Shown: positions 10,373 through 22,144 of the stretch, piece after piece
How positions within the stretch are numbered: position 1 is the first letter of the stretch
Layout of the letters: every line of letters begins with the position of its first letter
DNA from: Nemophila menziesii
Lineage: Eukaryota; Streptophyta; Magnoliopsida; Boraginales; Hydrophyllaceae
Length of the DNA: 64,000 nucleotides
Assembly: GCA_029959085.1 (NCBI GenBank)
Contig: JARWIR010000005.1
Span: 37,503,350 to 37,567,349, forward strand
Direction of reading: 5' to 3'
Notes under the pieces: generated by a model
The model's input: only the letters and a program-made list of their open reading frames with translations
The model's database searches: none
Told to the model about the DNA's origin: nothing
Position numbers and translations under genes: made by a program

Positions 10373-13300
10373 TCTTTTTACCTAATTACAAGCCAAGTAC
10401 AACGTGTATAAAAAAATCGTAAGTTCGTTCTCTTACAAGTGAAGAGTGATATTCAAATAAAAAAGAAATATAGGAGTTTTTTTAGTTCTCTCATATGCTA
10501 TACGAGAATATCTCTCTTCTTCATACTCAGGTATCATAAGCCAGTCTCCTGCACAAGAAAACCACTCTCACACACCAAGTCTCTCTCTCTCCTACAAAAG
10601 AAAACCATTATCCACCATCAATACAGCTTGATAAAGAACCCAAATTAAGGTAAAAATGAATTATTTTTAACCTAATATCATCACTTTTAAAAAAAATTCA
10701 AAATATCTGATTATATTTTTTTAGAAATCCTAGACTGGCCATTTTAAGATAGTTGGAAGGATTTTATTGTATTAGATTCTAACATAAACCCAACCAAAAG
10801 TCATTTTACCCACCAAACATGCGTATATACCGTCATGAACATCTGCTTTATAGTTTTCAGGTTTTTTCTTGCTTGATAATTTGAAAGTTGTGTTTGCTTT
10901 GGGATTATTTCTGCATTGGTGTAATTAATTTCTTCATAGGTTATTAATATCTTTATACTATTCTTAAGGAATTACTTTTCATATCTGGTTAAGAATAGTT
11001 CTTGCAATCTGCTCGTTGGTATGATTTATGAATATCTAGTTTTTAGATTTTTTGTAGTCACAAGTATAGAGATAATTTTGTTCTAAGAATTATATTTGAT
11101 TACCTCTTTTTTATTTATGAACTTGGATTAATTTATCGATTGTTAAATTATATTGATATTCAATATGTGAGGTATTTCGAGAGAGTTGTTGCAAAAGGAA
11201 AGTTCAATATGGATGGATATTTTTGGGTTCCTGTAAGAATACAAGAAGGTAATTAATTCTCAAACTCAAACGCTAGTTACGTAGTTGAAGATAAATTTTC
11301 ACCATTCCATAAGTTCTCAACGGTAAATAATTCATCATCAAAAGTTATCTGCTAATTGCACTTCTAATTCTCTGCAAAATAATTACTTCAACAAAATTAC
11401 ATAATTAAAATGGTAGGATTTGTTGTTATAATGTACAAGTTTCAACATTATATGGGAAATGGGATAACGAATCCTACCATTCTAGTTATGTTCTTGAAGA
11501 AATATATGACCATGTGTCAAATATTTGTCACTTATAAGCTTTGAAACAAATTATTGGATTTATTCTTCTTTCTAGACTAATATAGTATAAGAGAAAGAAT
11601 TTTGAATTGACATATATAGCATAAAATTTGCACTCTTCTGTATAAAAAAATTGCATCAAGGGTTCTAGCAGAGGAAATAAGGCCATATCAGACAATAATT
11701 TCCAAAGTTATGACAAGGAACCTATTTTCATGACTTTAGATTCATTGGAAATTGAGGCCCTTCAGAAGATGATTCAAGATTGTGTTTCCAAAATTAGATG
11801 AGAAGATTAATACTACTAGTTACCTTATTTATATGTTATTTACTTGTACATAGAATTTTAGACAACTTCTTGTAGTTGATAATGGTAAAGTTATAGCAAT
11901 GTTGGATAATACAAAATGTCTTTATGATGCTATATCAAGAAGTGAGAAATCTTCTGAATATGGAAGTGTCGTTGCATCGGTTGTTAAGGGGTAGAAAGAC
12001 ATTGGCGGAAAAAAATTGGGTAGTGTACTTATTTATAGTTATAGTTCATCCTATTAAATGACAATATTTACAATTGCCAGAACATAACATTTTCATATTC
12101 TATTTTTAGATCCTCCTGTATTCATTGAAACACCAAGAGAACGCATACACTTCATGATTTTCCAGGTCCAAGATTGGTACATAACCCCCTCATATACATG
12201 GGTACGTACCCTAGATGTGATTATGGAACATACCCATTATGGTAGCAACACTTGAGGTGAATTAGTAATTGGTTCAGTAGCACAATTGGGTTGCTACATT
12301 ATGAATTTACTTAATGATAGATAATGAATAGTTATTCCATTTATAAAAATAATTTCAAATTTTTCTCGAATGCTTTTTCTGTTTCTGTAACTAACTAAAT
12401 AATTGTCCTATATTATTAAGTTCACTTTGTAACGACCTTGAAAATAATGTTTTTATGGAGGGATAAATCTTCGTTAGATAAATGGATCTATAATTAAATG
12501 AATCGTTGTTAGTTAGATGGATTTGGAACTTCAAATGTTGTTATTCTCTTCTCTTTCATCTGATCATCTATCAGAGTAAATGTATTTATCCTCTAGCAGT
12601 TATAAAACACAGTCAACTTCTTTATTTCGAGCTTCAATTTTTCGAGGTACTTTTTCTTTCCTGATTTTCTTTTTCTTTTAATTTTATTTTATTCTTGTTT
12701 ACAATTATTAAGAGTTTTATATCCAGTACAAAGGACTCGATCATTTAATCGGTAGGCTATCACCTCCAAGTGTTTCTCATCTATTGGTGCCTAATCAATC
12801 GGGCATGCTTATAATGGATGCGTCTTCTTCAGTTTTTAGGTATAATCATTCTTCTTCCGACGAGGATGATTATGCTTATTTCAGAGATTAAGTGATTCTA
12901 TTGCGGATGGAAGTAGAGATTTCCCTCTTCAAGAAAATGAAGGATTCATCTTATACTAGTAGCGATCCGCTTATAAATCGAATTATTATATAATACATTA
13001 TGTGACTGAAGCAAGTTGTTTGAATCCCCATCCAAGCCTATTTCTTAAGAGGCCTAATGTCGCTCTTACAATCTTAGATTTGTTAAGTTTCCAAAGGTTT
13101 TCCATCATAGGGACATCGATGATGTGTTCGAGATTCATCACCCATCTTCGACGAAACTGGCTTGCAGGCCCTTCTAGGGTAAAATCATTGTATATTGAGG
13201 CTTCTATTTCGTCTTTTATTACTTCATTATTCCAAAGTTATAACATTTTTCCTAATCCAACTCGTCTTAAATTCTTGGGATACGATAATATATCTTTATA

Positions 13301-14470
13301 CTAGGTGGTGTAATATATTAGATTGCATTTCCTTAATTGATTGTTGTGGGGACTTTATATACTAGCCAAATATCGAGAGAGAGAGAGAAATGGTGGTATC
13401 AATTATACCCTCTTAACCAAAAAGGTACTCGTTGAAATAAATATTTTTTTATGTAGCCATAAAGTTTGGCACAACAATTAGGTGTGTGTAGAGTTAGGAA
13501 AGGGTGTTTCATAGTCTGTAAGCCTAACTTAAGGAGTTGCAGTTCATGACTGTTCGGTACTGACAAAAAACTTGAGGATCAAAAGTTCAATTGGGACAAC
13601 GTGAAGATGATAAAGGGAAAAGGTTCGGGCCTGGAATTTCGGGAGAGAAGGTCATTAATTTCTATACTTCCTCTTTGAAATGATAAATAACTTGTCCATT
13701 TATGACGTTGGCTTGTGTCTGACCTATCTCCATACTGGGAGATCAGGCTAGCGTTTCAAAGGAAAAAGAAAAGGTCTTTCGCATGATCAATCCTTGAGTC
13801 TAAATTTCTTGTGGATGTGTCTATATATGTCTAAGAGTTTTATAGATGTTAAAGGTGTTTCTCCAATTTTTATTGACCTAATGGTGTATTGGCCGAGCCC
13901 AATAAGATGGTTGATTTTTCTTCTTTAAGTGGGGTATTTGAATTGGAAGGGAGATTTATATAGAGATTCGTCCCACGCATTTATTCATCATATACCATTT
14001 ATCTATGGCTAATTGTCACTTCACCTTTTTTTAGGAATTATATTCTCTCAGAAACATATCCTTCATCGATTCAGTGGTTTAGGTTCTTGGGAGAATGTCA
14101 CAAGAAATACCCTAATTTCCTCAACTCATGTGACCACTTATTGTTCTCATTTCAAGAAACGCAACGTGAGTACCTAAACATCTAATTTGGGAAAAAAGGA
14201 AAGGATTAAAAGTAATTAGGGAACATCGTCAAGGTCGCCAATGCTACAAACGTCAAGGTGAAAGTGACCGGTTTCTATGTACCTTCCTACCCTCGTATGA
14301 ACTATACCAACTGACATTATTTTCATCCTTTGGTGTTTTAAATTGTTACGTAGTCGGGGAATTTTCCTATCAAATATGATATCATTATCAGAGTTAATGA
14401 ATTCACAAATCATATTCTATATTAGGTATTTGATACATACGTGTCGATTCTATTGACATGATAATATTAT
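10373..14470. other. Old non-coding sequence, no convincing gene
   Basis: AT-rich with only short frames. A few stretches look faintly coding: about 11660-11810 on plus reads SYDKEPIFMTLDSLEIEALQ before a stop, and 11890-11990 reads QLLVVDNGKVIAMLDNTKCL after a TTTTAG acceptor-like site. They may be exons of a dead plus-strand gene, but I recognise no family and found no consistent set of splice sites. A pyrimidine-rich, 5'-UTR-like segment with a GT after it lies at 10560-10650. A (GA)n run lies at 13377-13390. Confidence 0.4.
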
Positions 14471-14499
14471 AGGTTGTGGGAGCGCTTACACCATATTGT

Positions 14500-15190
14500 C
14501 TTCTATAAGAACGAATCTAGCTAGTAGGTTAGTGTCGTTTCTCAAAGTGTGAAATAAATAAGCTAACAAATACACATATTAAGAGAGCTAACTACCGCAA
14601 GTGTAAAGGTCGTTGATAATTAATAAAGTAAGTATGTAAAGAGTATTATTTCCATAAGGATTATGAAGGTAAATTCCTATGCACTGTTTTTAGGAAGCGT
14701 ACTAGAATGCGTAGCTAAACTAACTAGGAAAGATACCTTCTAATAATTTGTACTATTACGAACTGTAAATTCCAACGCTCCATATCCAATTATTATAACT
14801 TTAATAACTTCTTTAATTCAACTCTAAGGAACTGACGCTTCCTTATCCAATTACTGTAACATTAATAACTTCTTCAATTCAACTCTAAATTACGAACCGT
14901 CAGTTCCTACGCTCCAGATCCAATTACTATCTATTAAGAAAAGGGCTCCCCCAGAACCTTCACCAATTGCATGTTGTGACACTGAGAAGTCGATTTCTAA
15001 ATCTTGTCGGTAACTACTCTCGCTTTCCAAAAGTTTCTTTTTTATCCTTTGACTCCTTGACATGGGTTTGAACTTCCTTTATCTACTTCTTATCCTCTAC
15101 TTGGGATCTAATAGCATCCAAGTATTCTATAGATGCACACTTAACAAACAAATTACGCACATATATCTCCAAAAGTAATTATTCTCCAAA
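14500..15190 (-). repeat. Athila-family LTR remnant
   Basis: The segment 14930-15190 (CTTCACCAATTGCATGTTG, then TCTTGTCGGTAACTACTCTCG and the run up to CTCCAAAAGTA) corresponds in order and wording to 44400-44640, which belongs to an identified LTR at 41770-44757. The upstream part (CCGCAAGTGTAAAGG; TATTATTTCCATAAGGATT) matches the other end of that LTR. No internal domain is attached, so this is a decayed solo LTR or a truncated element. The ends are approximate. Confidence 0.6.
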
Positions 15191-15194
15191 AGTA

Positions 15195-15655
15195 GACAAA
15201 AAAAAGGAACCGCATAATTCGGTTTTGGTTTTTTAAAATGTCTTGCGGTTTTTAACCACAACTAAATAATAATTTAATAAATATATTAATTTTCATAAAA
15301 TCAAACCGCAAATATAAGAAAAATCTTCAAGGTATATAAAATATTGTGTAGGTCTTTGATTAAATTTCATATTTCATATTTAGTTGGTTAAATATAGTAT
15401 TTGGATTTTGGTATTAGAATTTTAATATATTTAAATTAACCTAGATTATTATAGAATATTAAAATATATATGATAATAATCGGTTTTTGGTTATTCGGTT
15501 TTATTTTTATCAAAAACCATAACTTAACGGTTTTAACCATCGGTTACACTTTTCAAAACCATAACCTAATGGTTTAACTACGGTTATATAATTCGGTTTT
15601 TAATCGGTTTGGTTATCACCGGTTTCGGATTATAACTGTAACCATTACAATCCCT
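15195..15655. repeat. AT-rich repeat with CGGTTTT/AAAACCG motifs, possible hAT-like MITE remnant
   Basis: Many copies of AACCGCA, CGGTTTTTGG and AAAACCATAACCTAATGG occur in both orientations. The right end reads GTAACCATTACAATCCCTA, which resembles a hAT-type terminus (TAGGGATTGTAATGG inverted). No matching left terminus or target duplication is evident, so the superfamily is a guess. Confidence 0.35.
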
Positions 15656-15844
15656 AATAACACTAAGTAGATAATTCATAAACAACCGTAGATAAATCTA
15701 TATGATAATATCACAACATTTGAGGCCCAAAATCTATCACCCTCAACCACATTAGTTACATATACTACACTCGCTGGTTCAAGAAAATACAAATAGAAGC
15801 TATGAGAAAAATCTCTTTTATCTAATAAGTGTTCATATTACTCA

Positions 15845-16165
15845 TCAATTCTTTCCTCCAAAACCACAAGGGCTGGGTACCGCTGATAATGAGCCAGTAA
15901 ATTGCCGCCTTGATTCTGATTTCCTCTTCCTTCTTGCAGTACTCTCAGGAGCCAAAGTGAGGAGATACAAACATAGCATGTAATTAATTAAAGGACAAGT
16001 AATGACTAAAAGTAGTTGTGTTATAATTCACCTTATATTCAGCTTCCATTGCCTCCTCGAGTTTACTTAGTGTAGTAGATTAGGAATAGATCCATTTCCC
16101 ATCACTTATAATAAATTCTTCATACGTGCACGCATTTGGTATAGTTGAGCCACAAGTTGACTCAC
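15845..16165 (-). pseudogene. Two probable 3' exons of an unidentified host gene
   Basis: On the minus strand a segment after a CTGCCAG acceptor (16165 down to 16032) encodes 44 codons (starts ESTCGSTIPNACTYEEF, ends LEEAMEAEYK) and stops at a GTGAAT donor. A second segment (15943-15845) follows a CCTGAG acceptor in a compatible phase. It encodes STARRKRKSESRRQFTGSLS and ends with a stop after CGFGGKN. The first exon carries an in-frame TAA at 16080-16082, so in this form the gene is broken. They may belong to the gene split by the copia element to the right. No family recognised. Confidence 0.4.
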
Positions 16166-16477
16166 CTGGCAGATTTATTCAAAGTTTGACAAATTTTAGA
16201 GAATCAAACATATTGGTATGCTACTATACAAGCACCAACGCAAAAAATGCATTTTCTCATATACACAAAACAATAACACAAGACGTTTTCCTTCCTATAT
16301 AATGATATCTCAATCCCTATTTGTACAAGATTTTATCAAAATCAACTTGTCACACATTTAAATGAAGAAATTAACATCAGATTATAGTGGTCCAGGATTC
16401 TTCCCTTCCTTTGGAAGCAAAATCTTGGCCAAAGAGAGATACTGTAAGCGAATATTCTCTCCACTCTCCATAACTTT

Positions 16478-16791
16478 GGTTAAATCAAGCAAAGTTGTGA
16501 GAGTATACATTGAAGAGATCTCGATTTTAGTTAGAGTTGAAGAGAGGAAAATGAAGAAGAAGAGAGAAGATGAAGAGAACGAAAAGAGATTTTTGTTATT
16601 AAGCTGTAATGTGTACAATGAGTGTATATATACTACTTTGAGTCAAAAGTGTATTGTTGACTAAAGATTCCTTTGACAACTATTAGTCTAACTAATTGTC
16701 TAACTAATGTGTATTCTAATTGCATTGTAGTCCCTGCATTATTAACTAATCTATCTAATTCATGTTGATCCAATTTGCTGACTGTACTCCA
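16478..16791 (-). repeat. Copia 3' LTR (314 bp)
   Basis: It aligns along its length with 20999-21248 plus 21719-21751. On the minus strand it starts TGGAGTACAGTCAGC, preceded by the purine-rich GTCGGGGAATCT. It ends ...TTGATTTAACC, where the other LTR ends in ...TTCAACA; the terminal A has mutated. A short frame starting MYTLQLNNKNLFSF exists in both LTRs and is LTR-derived, not a gene. Confidence 0.9.
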
Positions 16792-16799
16792 AGATTCCC

Positions 16800-18282
16800 C
16801 GACAAGTGAAACATAATTATTGAGAATGTTCAACTTGGATAAAATGTGATGAAACTGTAGTGAGCCAAGAGGTTTGGTAAATATGTCAGCTAGATGTAGT
16901 CTTGAAGGAATATATAACAACTTTGTAACTCCTGAAGCTAATTTTTCTCTCGTGATTTTGCAATCTATGTCCACATGTTTGGTTCTTTCATGTTGAACCA
17001 GATTTGTGGACATTGCAATTACCGATTTACTGTCTGAAAAAATTAGAGCAGGAAAATTGTGTGAAAAATTGTAGTCATCCAATGCATAAAGGAGTCATTG
17101 AATCTCACAAGTTGTAGCTGCAAGTGCTCTATACTTAGCTTCAGCTAATGATTTACTAATTGTGGACTGTTTCTTGCTTTTCCACAAGATTAAAGAATCA
17201 CCGATGAAAATGCAAAAGTCAGTTATACTTCTCCTTGTATCAAGACAACCTGCCCAATCACTGTCGCAAAATGCCTTTAACTTTGTTTCAGAATTGGAAG
17301 GATAGAAAACACCTTGTCCAGGTGTCATTTTTATATATCTCAAAACACGTTGAGCTGCATTCCAATGAGCATTTGAAGGTTTGGATAAGAATGGACTTAA
17401 GCAAGTAACCAAAAAAGTGATATCCGGCCTAGTAATTGTTAAGTAAAGTAATCTACCAACCAATCTTCTGTAGGATGTAGGATTTTCAAGTAAATTATCA
17501 TCCTCAGTCTGAAGTATTAAATTTGATTCCATAGGAAATGACACAGGTTTAGCATCTGAAACACCACACTCTTGTAATATGTCATGTGCAAACTTTCTTT
17601 GACACAATGATAAACCTTTAGATGATCTAGCTACTTCAATTCCAAGAAAGAATATTAGTTGCCCTAATCCTTGATAGTGAATTCAGAGTGTAGATATAGT
17701 TTGAGCTTACTGACTTCCTGAAGTGAGTTACTAGCTATAATGATGTCATCCACATATACAAGAAGAGATACAAAGGATGAAGTAGTTGATTAAGTAAAGA
17801 GACTATAATCACTGTTGGAATGCTTGAATCCATAAGACAATAAGGTTGTAGAAAGCTTGGCAAACCATTGTCTAGAGGCATGTTTAAGCCCATACAAACT
17901 TTTAGTCAACTTGCAAATTGAGTTAGGAGGTACCTTTAATCCAGGAGAGATTGACAAATAAACCTCTTCATATAAATCACCATGTAAGAATGCATTGTTA
18001 ACATCTAGCTGATGCAAGTGCCAACCATTTATAGAGGCTAGAGCAATCATTAACCTTATTGATACAACTTTAGCTATTGGAGAAAAGGTATCAAAAAAAT
18101 CAAGAACCTTTTTTGGTTGTACCCTTTAGCCTTGCCTTGTGTCTTTCAAGAGTTCCATCTGGTCTATATTTTAATTTGAAAACCCATTTACAATCAATAG
18201 GAGATATATCAGAAGTTAAAGGAACAATTTTCAAGGTGTTATTCTCTTCTAGAGCTTTTAATTCTTGATGAATATCATCCAT
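16800..18282 (-). pseudogene. Copia RT and RNase H region
   Basis: Pieces in three frames. 18282-18100 is the RT start (DCKWVFKLKYRPDGTLERHK). 18050-17790 is RT with HQLDVNNAFLHGDLYEEVY and SLYGLKHASRQW. The YVDD catalytic box is at 17745-17756. 17607-17095 contains GRLLYLTITRPDITF and SDWAGC(L)DTRRSI. 17082-16800 contains SKSVIAMSTNL, DIDCKITREK and LADIFTKPL, the RNase H C-terminus. All are hallmark copia motifs. Stops or frameshifts at about 18060-18100, 17640-17790 and 17085-17095 make it non-functional. Confidence 0.92.
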
Positions 18283-18841
18283 CCAGTGGGTAGAAGATGA
18301 GGCTTGTTAAAAAGATTTTGGTTCAGTCATAGCACTGATAGTTGCTATGAAATAGTTTGGATATAATTGGCTAGAGTTTAAAAAATTACCAAGTGGATAG
18401 AGAGTGCTTGTTGTGAAGGAGGACTCCTTGCATTTAAGATACTGAGAATTGAATAGAGAGATTGAGGTTATATAGTATTTCAGGTAGGAGGGGGTTGTCT
18501 GAGTCTACATTTTCTTGAGGGGTTCTGAGTAATACTGGTGGAAGGTTGAGTGATGTGAGGATGTGGGTGTTGAATTTCTGAGTAGGTATGAGATGAAGAA
18601 GGAAACATGAATGTGTGAAGAAGATCAGGTTGAGGTATATCTATGAATAGGAAAATATGTCCATGAAATATAACGTTTCTTGAGATTATGTTTTTGTGTG
18701 AAGAAATGTCTAAAAGTTCATATCCTTTAGTAGTAGGTGGGTAACTGAGAAATATGCATTTAGTTGCTCTATGATCAAATTTAGATCTATTTTTTGTGAG
18801 TGTAGAAGCATAACAAAGTGAGCCAAAAACTCTGAGATGAG

Positions 18842-19490
18842 TTAGAATGGGGGTTTATTGTATAAAATGTGATATGGAGATAGATTTTGGAGAAGTGGGG
18901 TGGGAAGTCTATTTATTAAATGCACAGTTGTAAGTATTGCTTCAGTCCAAAATTTTAGTGGTAATTTTGATTGAAACGTAAGGGATCTAGCAGTTGTTAG
19001 AAGGTGTTGGTGTTTTCTTTCAACTAAACCATTTTGTTGGGGAGTTTCTACACAGCTAAGTTGATGAATTATTCCAAGGGTAGAATAAAAGGATGGCATA
19101 ATGAATTCTTGACCATTATCTGATCTCAGGGTCTTTATTTTGACTTTGAATTGTGTTAGAATGAGATTATAAAAGGAAATCAATTGTTGATGCACTTCAG
19201 ATTTGTTAACCATTAAGTAAACCCAAGTGCATCTTGATAAATCATCAACTATAGTAAGAAAAAATCTATGGCCTGTGTAAGATGGATCTCTAAAGGGACC
19301 CCAACAGTCACAATGTATAAGTTCAAAACAAGAAAGACTTTTAGATGAAGATATAGGAAAAACTAAATGTTTTTGTTTGGCAAAATGACAAGGTTCACAA
19401 ATATTACAATTGAGAAAAGAAATTGAGGGATCAATTTCCTTTAGAGCTTGAAGTTTCGCATTTGATGGATGACCTAATCTTTAATGCCAT
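18842..19490 (-). pseudogene. Copia integrase region
   Basis: The clean frame 19213-18842 has TLRSDNGQEF (second catalytic Asp) and ETPQQNGLVERKHQHLL (catalytic Glu region), then KFWTEAILTTVHLINRLPT. Upstream bases to about 19250 encode DDLSRCTWVYL with the first Asp in the same strand. 19380-19490 has the degenerate zinc-binding part (HPSNAKL, CNICEPCHFAK in pieces). Broken by several stops. Confidence 0.88.
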
Positions 19491-19728
19491 AGGTCAAAAT
19501 TATTAGAAGAAGCATCTAATGAAAAAGGTGGATTTTATGAAGATCTGAAGTAGTATAAACCTTGTCTCTCAAATGCAATCCCAATCATTTTCTTGGTGTG
19601 GAGAACCTGCAATCACAATGGGAAGGAAGAAAAAACACAGATCTAGATGAACTATTAGTAAGTTTAGAAATGGACAAGAGATTATACTTAAAAGGTGGAA
19701 CACATAGAACACTCTTCAAAACAATATA

Positions 19729-20243
19729 CTAATTTAAAGTTATATCTCCCTTATGTGTAGATAGCACAATCTCCACATTAGGTAGAGTGATAGAAGTATT
19801 ATCACTTCTGACATTACTAGTATAAAGAGTAGCAGAGTAAATCAAGTGATCAGTAGCTCCTGTGTCAAGAATCCAAGAGGAGGTTAAGATATTACCTTCT
19901 TGAGTTGAGACTTGATGAACAACTGCATTATGTGAGGAAGAGTGATGTTCTAACGCCATAAGTTTCTCAACTTTTTCAGGAGTGAAATCATAAGATTGAA
20001 TTGGCTTAGCTTCCTGACTGCTATCCTCAACCGAAGTGACATGATGTGCCTTGGCTTGATTATTGTTAAACCTTTTACCCTTAGGACCATTCCAACCATG
20101 ACGATATCTATGTAACTGAAAACATTTGTCAATGGTGTGAGCAGTATAACCACAATGAGTACATAGACTTTTCTTTTTCTAAGCAAAATAGTTAGTTCGT
20201 TGTTGATTTTTGACATAGAAAGCCTGAGTTGAAGAAGACTCAA
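19729..20243 (-). pseudogene. Copia nucleocapsid and aspartic protease pieces
   Basis: 19959-19729 contains SSWILDTGATDHLIYSATLY, the copia protease active site (DTGA) with the following DHL motif. The piece 20243-19950 is the preceding gag C-terminus; its zinc knuckle (CTHCGYTAHTIDKCF-like) is visible only in a shifted frame around 20110-20160. A stop ends the protease frame after KGDITLN. Confidence 0.82.
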
Positions 20244-20545
20244 AAGAGTTGGAAAGTGTTCTTTGACTCTCTTCTTGAATTAGCATAGCAAAAACCGAAT
20301 TGATATTGGGCATAGGATCCATGAGGAGTATCTGAATTCTAACACAGAGTAAGATTCATTCAAGCCGAGTAGGAACTTCATGACGAAGTCTGATTTTTGT
20401 CTCTCAACAAGTGAATCAAAATTTTTACAAGTGCGTTGATTCATGAAACCACAAGAACAAGTACGTGAGTGTGAGTATTCATCACATAAACCTTTGAGTT
20501 TTGCAAAATACTCAGAAATTGAGCTCGTATTTTGAGCAATTTAGC

Positions 20546-20935
20546 TCAACGATTTCTTGAGTTGAAAAATACGTGTACCATTACTTTTGCAGAATTGAGT
20601 TTTAATATATTATATAAATCATGAGCTGAATTGACATAAAGTAAGCTACCTCGTATTTCTTTCAAAATGGAGTTGAAAAGCCAAGAAAGGACGAGATTGT
20701 TAGCTCTGTTCCAAGCAGTGAACAGAGTGAGATCAGTAAGCGAAGGTTGAGTAATATCGCCATTGATGAATCCGAGTTTGTTCTTGACAGCTAGTGAGAT
20801 TTCTATCGCACGAGACCACGATAAGTAGTTATCTCTAGTAAGAGCTTCAGATACAAGTGAGGCTCCAGTATTTTTGCTTGGATGTAAATAGTAAGGGCTA
20901 GAAAAATCTTCGGTGATAGAGTTTTGATGCGCCAT
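20546..20935 (-). pseudogene. Copia gag N-terminus
   Basis: Begins MAHQNSITEDFSSPYYLHPS, followed by TRDNYLSWSRAIEISLAVKNK and FINGDI. This is the conserved start of plant copia gag (PF14244/PF14223-like arrangement). About 50 bases separate the start codon from the PBS, as expected. The frame is lost after about residue 115. Confidence 0.88.
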
Positions 20936-20986
20936 GGCCGATTTAGTGTTAGATTATTGATTTGAGAAGATAATGCGGAACATTTA

Positions 20987-20998
20987 CATCTGATACCA
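20987..20998 (-). other. Copia primer-binding site, initiator tRNA-Met type
   Basis: Minus strand reads TGGTATCAGATG directly after the LTR end. TGGTATCAGA is the usual plant copia PBS, complementary to the 3' end of initiator tRNA-Met. Confidence 0.88.
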
Positions 20999-21751
20999 TG
21001 TTGAATCAAGCAAAGTTGCGAGAGTATTATTGAAAAGAGCTCGAGTTTAGTTAGAGTTGCAGAGAAAAAAAATGAAGATGAAGAGAACGAAAAGAGATTT
21101 TTGTTATTAAGTTGTAATGTATACAATGAGTGTATATATACTATGAGTCAAAAGTGTATTGTTGACTAGAGATTCCTTTGACAGCTATTAGTTAAACTAA
21201 TTGCTATTTTAATTGTATTGTAGTCCTGGATTATTAACTAATCTATCTTTTAAAAAGAATACGAACCGTCAGGTATAGCTTCAATAGAAATTAATAAAGA
21301 AGGTAGGGTTACTCACAAGATCGTTTCTAGATCCATTGTCAAAAGTTCGGTTGAAGGTGAATGTTGGGCGGTCTTTTGGTTATGAGAAAGGCCGCTATAA
21401 GTAATCTTCGGAGTGTTTCTTTCTACTCTGATAACCTTGAATTGGTTCAAGGTATTTCTAGATGCACAGGTCTTCGATGGCAAATTTATCCGTTCATTGC
21501 CGAAATGAGGAGATGGCTTGGAAGGTTAACTTCGTCAACAGGAGTCTTAATAGCGTTGTGGATCTAATGGCCAAGTGTGCAAGACGAAACATCGACCCCT
21601 CTTCATGGAAGGATGACTCTTTTAGTGATTTTTATATTTTTCTAAAATCTTTGTATAAACGATCGTAATCATTAAATAACCTTGTTCATTTTGAAGAAAA
21701 AAAAAAACTAATCTATCTAATTCTTGTTGACCCATTTTGCTTACTGTACCA
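20999..21751 (-). repeat. Copia 5' LTR, split by a LINE insertion
   Basis: LTR sequence runs 20999-21248 and resumes 21719-21751 after the LINE and its duplicated target. It matches the 3' LTR, including the flanking GTTGACCCATTTTGCTTACTG block. On the minus strand it begins TGGTACAGTAAGC and ends TTCAACA. Confidence 0.9.
21249..21705 (+). mobile_element. 5'-truncated LINE with poly(A) inside the copia LTR
   Basis: Only the 3' end is present. It encodes the RNase H C-terminus (FYSDNLELVQGISRCTGLRW, then NRSLNSVVDLMAKCARRN in the next frame), a short 3' UTR and an A-run ending at about 21707. AACTAATCTATCT at 21236-21248 and 21706-21718 is a 13-bp target duplication. The encoded RNase H resembles that of the LINE at 52287-58177. 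Confidence 0.93.
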
Positions 21752-21959
21752 ACTTTAATCAAATACCTATAACATATCAAGGAGAATTTAAAAGGCTAAT
21801 ATGGGGGGTGTGGGTGGGGGAGGGGGGGAAGGCTAATAGAAAAAGTAGTAAATCGAATTAAATAGTTGTAGATAGGTGAGTACACTAACCATGCATTAAG
21901 ACACTGAGATGTAATCACGGCTTCCTTTCCAACAAATTTATCGGGTGTCCTCTTATTAC

Positions 21960-22144
21960 CTACACAAAGATACAAGAAAAAGTGATTACCTTTAAGAACA
22001 AGACTTATATATATAATTGATTCGGTCACCTTAATAACAACTTTTTCCATCGACTGAGAATGTATATTGTATGTACATTTGTACTCCTCTTTGTAGCGAC
22101 TGAATTGCATATAGTACGACTTTTTCAGCCGCTCTCGATTTCTG
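21960..22144 (-). other. Probable intron sequence of the split host gene
   Basis: Lies upstream (minus strand) of the exon at 21890-21959, with an acceptor TTTGTGTAG at its low end. A minus-strand open frame crosses it but has no recognisable domain. The upstream exon and donor were not located. Confidence 0.35.

Larger units (their letters stand above)
16478..21751 (-). mobile_element. Ty1/copia retrotransposon, degenerate, with ACTTT target duplication
   Basis: Both LTRs, a PBS and gag, PR, IN, RT and RNase H pieces lie in copia order (integrase before RT) on the minus strand. ACTTT at 16473-16477 and again at 21752-21756 is a perfect 5-bp target duplication. The 5' LTR is split by a LINE. 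Frameshifts and stops affect every domain junction, so the copy is dead. Confidence 0.93.
16382..21959 (-). pseudogene. Host gene exons interrupted by the copia insertion
   Basis: An exon at 21959-21890 (minus), bounded by TTTGTGTAG and GTTAGTG, encodes KRTPDKFVGKEAVITSQCLN and ends in split codon TG. After an intron (21889-21767, ending TTATAG) the next exon begins GTATTTGATT at 21766 and runs to the ACTTT duplication at 21752. It resumes beyond the copia element at 16472, giving WYLIKVMESGENIRLQYLSL and a stop at 16382. The reading frame is exact across the insertion when one target copy is removed, which supports a real exon. I do not recognise the family. Upstream exons may lie near 23490-23670 but are unproven. 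Confidence 0.6.

Noticed and set aside
13002..13304. Plus-strand 100-codon frame
   Set aside because: No domain or splice context; frame length is expected by chance.
10373..16300. tRNA or rRNA genes in the gene-poor stretch
   Set aside because: No cloverleaf-type or rRNA-like sequence recognised by eye; a tRNAscan or Rfam search would decide.
16382..16618. MYTLQLNNK frame as a gene start
   Set aside because: The first part is copia LTR sequence, repeated at 20803-21126; only the last part is a host exon.
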